Of a stretch of DNA of 64,000 nucleotides, positions 1-9,761 are shown piece by piece (position 1 is the stretch's first letter; every line of letters begins with the position of its first letter). Position numbers and translations under genes: made by a program. Origin of the DNA: Limnephilus marmoratus (Eukaryota > Arthropoda > Insecta > Trichoptera > Limnephilidae). The notes below the pieces were generated by a model. That model saw only the letters and a list, made by a program, of their open reading frames with translations. It had not been told where the DNA came from and did no database searches. The DNA is taken from positions 1,116,001-1,180,000 of the forward strand of contig OU862913.1 in assembly GCA_917880885.1 (NCBI GenBank), written 5' to 3'.

Positions 1-2241
1 TTTATTATAATATCGTTACCAAGTGCTAAAATTAGTTCAATTTTATTCTACGAAGCACCGCACGAAGAGTCCGATCATTACAACAGTGGTGCCGTGACCA
101 AGGAGAGAGCGTCCACACCGAGCTTGTTCAAATTTTCCTAATTCAAATGTGCTTTGAAGGAACAGCATAAAACATTTAAATAATTAGGGGGGGGGGGGGG
201 GTAAGAGTCCAATTATTACAGTGGTGCCGTGACCAGGAGGTATGGTTTAAAAAAGTGTTGCATTTTGCTGAGGTTTTATACAATGACATTCACAAAAATA
301 GAAAAAAAAAGAATACAGTAGGTATGACGGTTCAGTTGTCATCGAAAATGACTGAAAACAACAATAAAGAAAATACAAAGTAATTACTCGGACAAAATAT
401 GTTTAGCAGAGAAATTTGAAACAATAGCGTTTACATTAGCCTAACCAGATAAAAATAGGAAGGGTAGGCTGATGATATCCAACCTTCAATTAGCCACCGG
501 ATAAAGGTTTCATATTATTAGGGGAGACGCGCCGTACGTCAATAAATATTTGAACAAAATTAACCAAGAATAGTTATTGGTATCCAACCTCCGATAAGAA
601 ACAGTGAGAAAGGGTGTTACATTATTAGGGGAGATAGTCCTACAATGAAGTACATTCAATATCAATTCACCGTGGTGAGAATATTGAATTTAGTCAACCT
701 TCAAAGTTTGAACGGTTGTAGAATTCGGGTTTAGGCCGGACGATTAGTTAAAATAATAACGATACGAAATAGGTTGTAAATATTCAAGTTTCATACGAAA
801 GATAGTATATGGCGCAACAACAAAAAAATAAATAAACAAAAGAAGTAGGTAGTTGAGCTATTCAGGCGTCATGAAACCCGGCTTACAGAATAAACGTATC
901 CAAAATGTTTTATTTAAATTAAGCATGAGGAAAAAAAGGACAACAATAATAATTACGTGCTTAAACGTATGAATCTTGGGGAATAAAATTATTACTGCAG
1001 GCAGTTGGCATTTCTAATCAGTTAAGAACTACAATTTTGGTGATACTATCCCCAGTGATTGTTTAATTTAGGACAATCGCAACAACAAAAAATAAAATAA
1101 ACTCTTCTTCAAACTTCGCAAATTTATTTTGTGGCATCATTTTCATATAATGAATAACTTATCATTTTTTATTTATCATAGTAACATATCCTGATGAAGA
1201 CAACATTGTTGTCGAAACATGTTGATATTGTTTTAAATATAGTGGTTTTATACAAAGTAATAAGTTATTCATTATATAAAATAAACTCTGACCGCTATGT
1301 GTGAAAAGAACAAACAAACAAAAGGAAAGGTCGGTCACACTCGTATAATAACGGGATGTAATGAAAAAAAATACACTGGACCTTCGAGGCGGGCGGGTTG
1401 CAATCCATTATTTGAAACCGAAAGGACCAGTTTAAGAGGAGACACACCGTCTAGGAAGGGGCTTTAAAAGTATGCTTTCCATTGTGTCAAGTTTAGATGT
1501 GAGGGCGAAACTTCACCCGGGCGCCTCTTAAAATCAGATAAGAGATAACAGCGAACGGCAAAAACCAGAATACGAAAAAAAAAAAAAAGGTTTCACCGGA
1601 CAATAATAATACTGACGGGTGGCTGGCAAAGGTTTTGACGTAGGAATGCGGTTGCAGTGGGGCTATGGGACAGTTCGGCTTTGGGGAAGAGAACAACAGC
1701 AGAAAAAAGGGTCTGTTTAATTTTGAGGGGAGATCATTGATACATTAAGTAGGTCATTAAACCGATTGTCGGGTAATAATAATAATTGGACAATTTGGTG
1801 GCAGGCGCTTTACAACGCATTATGAGTTCATGGGCGCCACCTAATGGTTTATTTACAAATGGATGCAAAAAAAAAAAAAAACATGCTTACCTGCAGGTCA
1901 CTTCCGATAAACACTCGTTTAGGTGTCCTTATATTAGATAAAATATAATAACAATGGAAAAAATAATCAGTAGGTAAATGTCGGGCTAGAAAAAAAAAGT
2001 ATTCATATAGAACGTTAGAAAAAAAAGTGAGTGACGGTATGAATAAAAACAGTTATTTAAAATAATGTTTACAGGTTTTAAACTAAATAAGCTCAACAGG
2101 ATAATTTAAAAGTGATACGGAATAAATAATAGTAGTGATACGAACAGAAAAAAATACATTTACTCTTTGAACTTGAAGTGCTAGTGGTGAGAAGTAGTAA
2201 GAGAATTATAGTTTAGTGAGTTCAAGTGATTATAAGCAATC
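1..2241. other. No gene; possible LTR-element leader
   Basis: I see no protein gene here. A PBS-like string TGGTGCCGTGACC occurs twice (87-99 and 222-234), each after a similar short context, so the pair looks like a local duplication. Its 13 bases would pair with the 3' end of tRNA-His, a known primer type for LTR elements, but the match stops there. Related phrases containing 'attaggggaga' recur near 520 and 625. The stretch may be the leader of the Gypsy-type element whose gag begins at 2242, but no LTR boundary could be placed. Confidence 0.3.
1146..1276 (+). ncRNA. Foldback with hammerhead-ribozyme-like core
   Basis: Inverted arms (1146-1162 and 1260-1276, 17 bp) enclose a hammerhead-like arrangement. 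ATATC (1186-1190) can pair with GATAT (1224-1228) as stem I. CTGATGA lies at 1191-1197. GACAAC (1199-1204) pairs with GTTGTC (1208-1213) as stem II with a 3-nt loop. GAAA lies at 1214-1217, then a minimal ACATGT stem III and a GTT cleavage triplet ending at 1223. One extra A (1198) sits between CTGATGA and stem II, which departs from the consensus. Very short stem III hammerheads are known in Penelope-like elements and retrozymes. No reverse transcriptase of that type is visible nearby, so function is inferred only. Confidence 0.4.
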
Positions 2242-2420
2242 ATGGAAGGATCAGTGCCTAGAGGGAAAGGACGTGGGCGGCCTTCGGCAAGAGAGGAGGT
2301 CACCGCCGCAGTTGAGACCGTGGGAGAGACGTCGTTGCAGGTGGGATTGGGGCAGGTGACCAGCATCATTCGAGACGCGCTAGGACCGCTAGTGGAGAAG
2401 ATAAAGTCCATTGAAACGGT
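2242..2420 (+). pseudogene. Ty3/Gypsy-type gag, 5' part
   Basis: The reading frame opens at 2242 with a basic Gly/Arg/Ser N-terminus followed by an Ala/Val-rich helical stretch, as in gag proteins of Gypsy-type retrotransposons. About 60 codons run to near 2420, where the unclassified 0.7-kb repeat begins and the frame turns into repeat-encoded residues until a stop at 2553. The gag resumes after the repeat near 3076. I identify it as gag mainly because gag, protease and RT-leader sequence follow on the same strand. Confidence 0.5.
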
Positions 2421-3075
2421 AGGAACCGCCTCTGCACTGAATAGCTGTTTTAATTCGACCTGTGTGGTTGGCGCTGCTAGCATCCCGAGGTTGGTTGCCA
2501 TGTTCGTAAGAAGATCGAGAGCGTTCCGTTCTCACAGAGGTACTTCAGTTTGATTCAGGCAGCATAGGGAGCGGGCGTTCAACATGTGACTCCAAACAGA
2601 AACTCGGCGGGCGGAGATTTCACGGAAGATTTCATCATGTAGCCATCCACGTATAGTTATTTTATTTTATTGGTTTATCTCATTTAAATATATCAGACTA
2701 TTTGTCGTTTAGTAGTATTAGGGCATTTAATAAACGACTGGCGCCTTTTCTTCCTTTTAACGTAGAAGCAATTATGATTTAATATGACTGACATCTTGGA
2801 GCAGTCACCGCACCCTAATGATTATTTAAATATTGTAGTCTTTATAATGTGTCAATCCTTCTAATTATTATTAAAATTATCTTACCTAAAATAGCCTTTA
2901 ATTTCATTTAGTATTGCTTACCAAATTTACATGCTTTACCTACCCTGAGCTATGCATTCCTTCATTTCAAGTTGTAACATATTATAACCTCAAATGCACA
3001 CTGACAGCTAAGTTATTTTAGTGAATCACACATTACATGCTACAGTTTAGCAACCCCTATATTATTTCGCTATAA
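2418..3075 (+). repeat. Unclassified 0.7-kb dispersed repeat, copy 1
   Basis: This segment interrupts gag. It matches, in reverse complement and with many substitutions and small indels, the insertion at 12243-12960 inside piggyBac. Shared landmarks include CAGACTATTTGTCGTTTAG (from about 2692), a run around TAAACGACTGGCGCC, and CATGTGACTCC near 2585. No terminal inverted repeat, poly(A) tail or transposase was found. The start contains the short hairpin-like string GGTAGGAACCGCC. It could be a non-autonomous element of unknown class or a fragment of a larger one. Confidence 0.6.
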
Positions 3076-3908
3076 GGCAGCTAGAAGTGCGAGAGACGAG
3101 ACCGGAAGCGGGAGAGGCGGAAGTGCTCCTGGGGTCGGGGAATCGGCACCAGATTGTAGAGTTGCTCCCGGCTCAGGAGAAGTCCGCTTTTAAAGGAGGG
3201 AATCAGCATCCGATTTCCTTCCTGGAGGACCTGCGGGAGTATACAAGGAAAACGAGGCGGACAGACAAGTTAATGGTGGCCCGAGAGAGTCTCAAGGGAG
3301 AGGCTAAAAGTTGGTCGAAAATCTACTGTAGCAGGTGGGAGACGATTGACGATTTCGAGAGGGACTTCTTGGCGAACTATTGGGGCGAGGTCTGCCAAAA
3401 TAAACTCGGGAGGAAGTTGTCAGATGCGGCCTGGGAACTGAATGGTGGAAAGACAATGCTGACGCACTTTGCTGAATATTGGGAGCTGGCCAAGGCCTTG
3501 AAAATAACTAGTTCGCCAACCGGCGTGATAAACGAGATCATGAGGCACTACCCGAAGGAGACACAGGCGTTGTGGTTTTCCCGAGGGGAACAGGGCACTG
3601 AACTGGAAGCTGCCGAATTCTTGAAGCGAATGGACAATATGGTTAGTCCACCGATAGAACGACACAATCAGAAGATAGAAAGAAGGAGGGACCCGGAAGA
3701 AAGGGAGAAGGGGAGAAGAGAGAGGGAGCCGCCACAAGGACGCCGCATCGCGAGGGGCAACATGAATGTGATTGTAAGGGAGGGCTCATGTCACGGGACG
3801 TCGGAGGCGAACACCAGGAGGCGGATGATCGAGGCCACTAGTGCAGGCCAGATGCCGGATAGTGCTGAACAAGCGGGAAACGCCAGCGAGTCGAATCCAT
3901 TGCCCTGA
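3076..3908 (+). pseudogene. Ty3/Gypsy-type gag, main part
   Basis: The open frame (273 codons from the ATG at 3087) codes for a retrotransposon capsid-like protein. The part near residues 45-135 shows the usual gag order: a short segment with PISFLEDLREY, then KLMVARESLKGEAKSWS, then WETIDDFERDFLANYW. Regularly spaced Trp and Leu residues follow. The C-terminal third is Arg/Glu-rich and low in complexity. No intact CCHC zinc knuckle remains; the place where it is expected (near 3840-3880) looks scrambled. The 5' part of the gene lies before the repeat at 2418-3075. The product would package element RNA if intact; here it is a relic. Confidence 0.75.
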
Positions 3909-3928
3909 GGACATCGACTCAACAAGCA

Positions 3929-4963
3929 GTGGGCGGGGCGCCAGGAACGAGCCACAACATAGCTTTAAGGATAATGTTAAGACAAAATTGGAACTTGGGA
4001 AGGGGGTTAGAGAGAGGAGAAAGTGGGAGGGTTGCGCCGGTAAAGGCGAGTACAATGGGAGATAGCGCAGGGCTAGGCGGTGAAAATTGGAATAAAGAGT
4101 TTGAAAAAATAGATGTCAATGCGTGCGTTAAAATATTACAGCGCGTGAGTGACATTTGGAATGAGTGCGAGCTAGGAGGATTGAGGGGGGAGGAACGGTA
4201 CGCGGGGTTTAACACCATTTTTGAAGACGGGGTTTATGAGGAGGCAGAGAGGGGCTGCTCCTTGTCCCAGTTGCCGGAGGTCGAAGCCGATGTAGACGGA
4301 GTAAAGGTGTTGTGCTTGATAGACTCGGGTAGTCAGCTAACATGAGTAGCAGAAGAATTGTGGCAGAGTAAGTTGCGCGACCACAGACGGTATCCTCTAA
4401 TACCGGTGACAGCCGTGCAGCTACGAGGAGCCATAGGGCAGAAAAGCCAACGCATCTCTAGCCTAGTGCTAATACCGTTACGATTTGGAGACGCTTTATT
4501 TAATACGCCGTGTCTTGTAGTGCCTAAGTTAATTAGACCTATAATTTTAGGTATTAATTGGTTGGACGAATGCAGCGCGGAGCTGAAGTGTGGACGAAGG
4601 CGTAGCCTGACACTGATGTCGGAATTGGGAACATTCGAAGTGAAATTGAGGCCTTCGGGAATAACTCGCGTTGAATCGCAATTAAGTATAGTAACGAGTC
4701 CGCCGCTCGGGGAGGTTGATGCACACGCAATCGAAATAGGTTCCGAGACCAGTGTGACATCGAAATTAGTGGCGAAAATAAGCGATTTTGTGGGCAAACT
4801 ACGGTTAGAATCAGAGACAAATTGGCGAAAATGTTAATTAGAAATCGTGAAGTGTTTATTGAGAAACCCGGCCTTACAAATGCGTACACCCATGTGATTA
4901 GGATGATAGATGAAACGCCGTTTGTGAAACGATCGTACCCCGTTCCATTTGCATACAGAGACA
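3929..4963 (+). pseudogene. Ty3/Gypsy-type protease and start of RT
   Basis: Three overlapping frames give the pol start. The aspartic protease active site reads LCLIDSGSQ (about 4313-4339), followed at once by an in-frame TGA (4343-4345). A conserved IILGINWL (near 4540-4562) marks the end of the protease domain. A frame change near 4820 leads into the RT approach segment, with EKPGLTNAY and then DETPFVKRSYPVPFAYR ending at about 4960. The sequence stops there at an AT-rich hairpin. No RT catalytic YxDD, RNase H or integrase follows, so the element is truncated as well as broken. Confidence 0.8.
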
Positions 4964-4997
4964 ATTATTATTATTGCACTTGCAATAATTATTATAT
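4962..4997. repeat. AT-rich hairpin at pol breakpoint
   Basis: An imperfect inverted repeat of about 15 bp (ATTATTATTGCA and TGCAATAATTAT) sits exactly where the Gypsy-type pol reading frame ends, so it may mark the deletion or insertion breakpoint. Confidence 0.45.
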
Positions 4998-5004
4998 CTT
5001 GACT

Positions 5005-5840
5005 TGATAAACCTCCGCCTGGCTGCACATTTAATTGTTAATTCGCTTTTGTTTTTTTCTTAGACTGGCAACTCTTATCAACACGATTTCCGGCAAGGTA
5101 CTTCTTGAATTACTGCCGATACGGGAAGCGACGGTTAATTCAATTTGTCGCCTAAGATTATAGTTTGCATATTTAAATGGGACAATCCTCTTGTTATGAA
5201 TTGTATTAACGATTCTAATCCGCGGGCCTGATCATAGTGTTTGGTGAAATTGGAATCGCGACCTGCCGTGCGATCAAAGTTAAAGTAGTTCCGTAAATCG
5301 AAGAGCTACACATGGCCTCTCCGAGTTTGTGTTTGAAGTAATTAGTCCCATCCTCTGGCATACAGCGTCGTGAACCGCAGAAGATTACCTTCTTGGCTCC
5401 GCTTGGGTTTTGCTACCCGTATTTATGAAGGCTTCCTGGTGGATATCCTCGGTCGGACCGCCTTCCTTGATTTGGCTCAGGATTCCTTGGCGTGCTCTGC
5501 CGAAATCCTGGACCATCGCGTGTAACCTGATGCATGGTGTGATATTCCATCGCGCACAACCTGATGCTTGGCGTGATATTTCCGCAGACGCGTACCCTAG
5601 AATTTCTCACACGAGATGGCAGCTCGCAGCCCATCACTAGCACGGAGAAGCGTTAACAAAAGTGCTCCCGCGTTGTTAGCATTTCGTTAGGATTTATATC
5701 ATGGTCCAGCAAGGTACGTGTACACATTTTTGGTCAGATTTTGGTTTATACTGAGTTTTGTTGTAAGGGATTGTTTGGAAACCCTTCCCAAATTTAATGT
5801 ACTACTCTATGTTTGAAAATTTGAATAAATTAGTTTCTAT
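5005..5840. other. No gene recognised; possible LTR remnant
   Basis: No convincing coding sequence. An imperfect 40-bp direct duplication with the core ACCTGATGC lies near 5517-5590. The part from 5660 to 5840 ends in AAATTTGAATAAATTAG and could be the end of a decayed LTR, but no partner was found. Confidence 0.3.
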
Positions 5841-5909
5841 TATTATAAGCAATAATTATCAGCCTGAAACACTCATCCACATTGAAAAATCTTCCGAGAA
5901 AAGATACAT

Positions 5910-5982
5910 GACGCCAACGGGACTTGAACCCGTGTCCTCTCGATTGCCGGTCGATTGCTCTTGACCACTGAGCTATGGCGGC
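5910..5982 (-). tRNA. tRNA-derived sequence (pseudo-tRNA or SINE head)
   Basis: On the minus strand this 73-nt stretch folds as a tRNA. It has a D arm GCTC/GAGC with AGTGG, a perfect T arm ACGGG-TTCAAGT-CCCGT (internal box B), and a 7-bp acceptor stem with one mismatch. The anticodon loop would read CCGGCAA, giving GGC (Ala). Position 33 is C instead of the near-universal T, and pair 27-43 is A-G. These defects suggest a tRNA pseudogene or the head of a SINE rather than a working tRNA. Confidence 0.45.
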
Positions 5983-6180
5983 TTATCTCGTACCCGCCAA
6001 ATGATTCAATATATGCTAGTGTTTCATTCAACAATTACTGCTTATTATATTTTTTCCACCTGAAAACAACCAACTTTATTTTTGCGAGAGAAACATTGTA
6101 AGTGTTAAGTCCCTCGCTAGGTGGCGTCGAGACAAATTATGTCTTCATTTATTGGGGAAATACTTAAACTTATCAAATAT

Positions 6181-6411
6181 TAATTATTATTTTTAATTGT
6201 AAAACTAACGTTTTTAAGACAAGATTTTTTATGCATAGCACAAAGGGTAACAATTATTATAAGCAATAATTATCAGCCTGAAACACTCAATAATTATCAG
6301 CCTGAGTGTTTCAGGCTGATAATTATTGCTTATAATAATTGTTACCCTTTGTGCTATGCATAAAAAATCTTGTCTTAAAAACGTTAGTTTTACAATTAAA
6401 AATAATAATTA
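6181..6411. repeat. Near-perfect 109-bp-arm palindrome
   Basis: Arms 6181-6289 and 6303-6411 are reverse complements across 109 bp, separated by 13 bp. The inner 35 bp of the arm (…AATTATCAGCCTGAAACACT) also occurs upstream near 5841-5876, and the sequence beside it (AAATTAGTTTCT) is at both 5829 and 6412. The layout fits an inverted duplication made from the upstream copy. It would form a cruciform or a long RNA hairpin. Confidence 0.85.
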
Positions 6412-6960
6412 AATTAGTTTCTGTTGACCTGACATAATACCTTTTATTTCAATTTCTGTACACACAAAGAAGGAACTTATTGCCCACTATCCTGAGGAGA
6501 AACTTTCGCTCTACCAGAAAATAAATATTCCGGTAGCGCAACAGATTATATGAGGGGTATAGAATCAAAGGCAGCATTCTCCAAAAAGTGTTATTTTGAG
6601 AAAACCAAAAAAAACGTTTCATTTCAACAATTTTAACGTATTTATAAGTTTATAATTTTATTCAAAAGGGGAAACTGCGTATCTATTATAATTTCCAAAG
6701 TAGAATTTGTTTATTGTATTGATTGATTAGTTATAACGGATTTAATTATGGAGATTGCTGCATTTGATACTCACCTAAGGAGAATGCTGCTTTTGTTTCT
6801 CACACGTGTGGAGAAAGCTGACTTTGATACTGACAAATAAATATGACGTCACAATAATGGACCGACCAAATCACAGGGAAGTTCGTGATTATTATTATGA
6901 CTTTAATTTTAGTATAATTAAAATAAAAATAGGTTTTGTAATGTACTCATACAGTATTGA

Positions 6961-7620
6961 ATTTGGGAGGTGTGTATGGGTACCGCCACCCCAGGTACCA
7001 TTTATTGGATAAACAATATCTACCTCTACCATAGATATGACTTTAGATTTTCACAGCCAAAAGTATTTTCGTTATTTGTTATTGGGGTGTTATGCCGTGT
7101 AGTGCTACCTCCTTCTTTAGTCAAAGTTTCGGACACTGCAACGCTGTCCCAAACATTTGCTTTGGCACTTTGGCTAAAGAAGGAGGTAGCGCAACACGGC
7201 ATAACACCCCAAAAACAAATAACGAAAACCTCTGTTCAAGTGTTTCGCTACGTTTAGTGACTTAGCTGGGATGCCCGGGTTTATGGAGTGAGGTTTGTCC
7301 GGGTCTTGGCGGCGGATGCGTCTGCCCACCTGCTGGATTGCAGGCCGGATCAGGAGAGAATAGTTGTGGGAGTCCCTTTGACTTCTCCAGCTGTGATCTC
7401 TCGAAACATCGCAGTGAGAGGGATAGATTTATACATCCGTCACCTCTGGACACACTGATCCCCAGATTCCTACCCACCCGTAATACCCTTTTCCTTCCCA
7501 GAACCTTCTCGCCTTCTTTTCCTAAAAAGACCCTTCACACAGTATCCCCAAAGAAGACAAAGGCCCTGAGTGGAATTATTTTCCTCAGGGCCTCCTGTGT
7601 GGAGCTAATGTAAAAAAATA
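6961..7620 (+). mobile_element. SINE-like element (family B), interrupted
   Basis: The left part (ATGGGTACCGCCAC and CCATTTATTGGATAA) and the part from 7240 (GATGCCCGGGTTTATGGAGT) are adjacent in a second copy at 51517-51665, so here they were separated by the MITE at 7046-7232. The 3' end reads GGGCCTCCTGTGTGGAGCT followed by TAATGTAAAAAAA, a poly(A)-like tail shared with copies near 23660-23825 and 26290-26450. This is a non-coding retroposon. Confidence 0.6.
7046..7232. mobile_element. Foldback MITE
   Basis: Inverted arms of about 60 bp (7071-7128 and 7170-7230) read outward-in GTTATTTGTTATTGGGGTG and then TTATGCCGTG; the core holds a small GGACA/TGTCC hairpin. Half of another copy lies at 54695-54800. 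It is inserted in the SINE at 6961-7620. Confidence 0.7.
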
Positions 7621-8110
7621 CAAGTGTGCAGTTCGCACGCAGTACAAATGAAACCTGCAGAAAACTAAAGTAGACAAGAGTGGGGACAAGCACTGCACGA
7701 AGAGGGGATCAATTATTATCTTATTCTTTCGCAGCCTTAATCCTATAGATTATAGATGTATGCGTTTGTCTATTTTTAGTGTCGCTTTTTTGTTTCATCG
7801 AGTTTCAAATCACAACGGTGCTAAAGAAGCTTTCACTTCAAAAAATAATAATATTAACAGAGAAAATTAAAAAAAAAAAAGAAAAATAATGAAGGTTAAT
7901 TATTTTGATCAAAATTGGCTTGAAACCCGCAAAATTTTCAACACTAAACATGTAATTCGGAATGTTTATGTGCAAGGCTATGAATCCTAGATTTAATTAT
8001 AAAAGTAAAACATGTCTATGCATATTAATTTAATTTATGAATTTTAATTAACACCTAAAAAAATCTTTTGCCACTCCACGCCTATGAAATGAACGGTATT
8101 TTATGACAGC

Positions 8111-8209
8111 TCATCTTGGAATTTTGACTACTTTTGCTTTCCATTTTTCTGGATTCCTTGACTTCTTCCTTGCGTTTTTCTTGGGCACGGATGAAGGGTG
8201 AGAGTCCAT
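8111..8209 (-). CDS. Short basic peptide with RNPEKWK motif
   Basis: A 32-residue frame starts at 8209 on the minus strand and contains KKNARKKSRNPEKWKAKVV, then stops. Basic segments of the form K-x-R-N-P-E-x-W-K are, as I recall, common at the N-termini of uncharacterised proteins encoded by insect transposable elements. It lies inside the motif-array element, so it may be the last trace of that element's own gene. There is no further support; the other copy at 22061-25365 does not keep it. Confidence 0.25.
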   Translation of the reverse strand: MDSHPSSVPKKNARKKSRNPEKWKAKVVKIPR

Positions 8210-8574
8210 AATCACACTGGCATCTTGTTTTTATTTCTGAATTCACTCCGAACTATTTAAAACAGTAAAATTAGAGCGACAGATTCAACACACGACCATA
8301 CAATTTTGTATGGGCGGCCATGTTGTCACGTGATCAAATGGAGGCTTACCATTGGTCAAATTGGAGAATGCTGGTTTTGTTTCTTAAGTGCGTTGGAGAT
8401 TGCTGCCTTTGATACTAACGCAGTTTTTAAAATGGATTTTTAAAGCGTAAAGAGTTGGTTTTAATGCCAAATAACTGCTTTTCTAGGTAAAAGAGTGAAT
8501 CATTAACAAAGTTGCATCATTAGTCCATTTTTGAAAAAAAGTGGAGAATGCTGGATTTGATTCTACACACCTCA

Positions 8575-9700
8575 TATACTGTTACAGTGGCCGTTACTCG
8601 TGGTGGGTAAGGCAGAAAAACCTCCTTGCTTTAAAAATGTACGGACAATACCGTGCACATACGCAAACAATTTGTCTGTGTGGATGACATGCAAAATTTT
8701 CCACCAATATCTGCTGTCGATGGAGAGGGAGATGGGTGACCAAATCTGCCAAGTAATCTATTTTTGGATCAGTGGCATAATGTGTTACACCTAAAAAATG
8801 TGCAGGTTTTGTAGTTATTCGCAAACACAACATCGGTTCAGTAGCCTATGGATCAGGAATTATGTTATTCGCAAACACAACATCGGTTCAGTAGCCTATG
8901 GACCAGGAATTATGTTATGTGCCGTCCGCACAATACGATCTCTAATCACATTATTACACCTATTAGTGCACTATCGGAATGCAACTCTCCATTAAGGTGT
9001 ATTTATTAATTAGTCACTTTGCATTGTGACATCACATATCTGTACATCTATTTGTAATGTACTATATTATGCCTTAAGATTAATTACTAGTTTCTCCAAT
9101 ATCACCAACATTAACTTTCAATTACTTATTTAGCATATATAAGCCAACACAATTGTATTATTCTTCAGATTATACTAGACATCAGTTCAAGACTAAATTC
9201 TAAATGTGAATATTGTATCTCCGCTATTACACTAAGTTTCCGATATAACTATAAAACTAATAAACTGTTCTCCACATCACAAATCTTCAAAGTGTTACTT
9301 CATTTAAAACTGGTACATAACAATTATACGGTCTCTGAAAGAGAACATTTCTGAAAAAAATTGGTCTGTAGGCTGCTCCAAAGGTTGACAGAGACATCAA
9401 AAACAAACAAAATAAATATTCTTGATGCAATCTCCTTCCTTTGTTCGTTGCGGAACAGTGTTAACCAGCAAACATTTGCGTATTGTTTTTACCTACTGAA
9501 GAGCTACAAAGATGCAAGCGGATGATGATTTCATACAGACAACGTGGAGAGATGTTCCAGAGAAAATGAATCTGACTACTTCATTCAATGACTTTGAGAG
9601 TGTGGACCAGGGCTGCGATTCCCCAGCAACGATCAATCCTGGTGTTTTTGAGATTTCTATGGTGTGACTGTCTAACAGTGAAACCAAACAGAAATGGCCG
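8575..9700. other. No gene; short tandem duplication
   Basis: No coding sequence is supported. A 50-bp unit beginning GCAAACACAACATCGG is tandemly duplicated (8812-8860 and 8862-8910). The rest is AT-rich and featureless to my reading. Confidence 0.6.
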
Positions 9701-9761
9701 TGGGTTATATTACTAACAGCTGAATACAAAGTTCTGATATAGAATTAATTGCAAAGAGGGC

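Larger units (their letters stand above)
6551..8574. mobile_element. Motif-array TIR element, copy 1
   Basis: The ends are inverted repeats: TGAGGGGTATAGAATCAAA at the left, and the reverse complement of TGAGGTGTGTAGAATCAAA at the right. A 20-bp motif, GGAGAWTGCTGCCTTTGAT and variants, is part of each TIR and recurs inside: three direct copies near the left end (6749, 6778, 6809) and two near the right (8361, 8392). The same order recurs in the element at 22061-25365, and both copies share right-end sequence with a GGCCATNTTGTCACGTGA string. No transposase is intact. The flanking TATA at both ends may be a target duplication. Confidence 0.7.

Noticed and set aside
5910..5982. Functional tRNA-Ala
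   Set aside because: C at position 33, an A-G pair at the top of the anticodon stem and an acceptor mismatch make it a pseudogene or SINE head.
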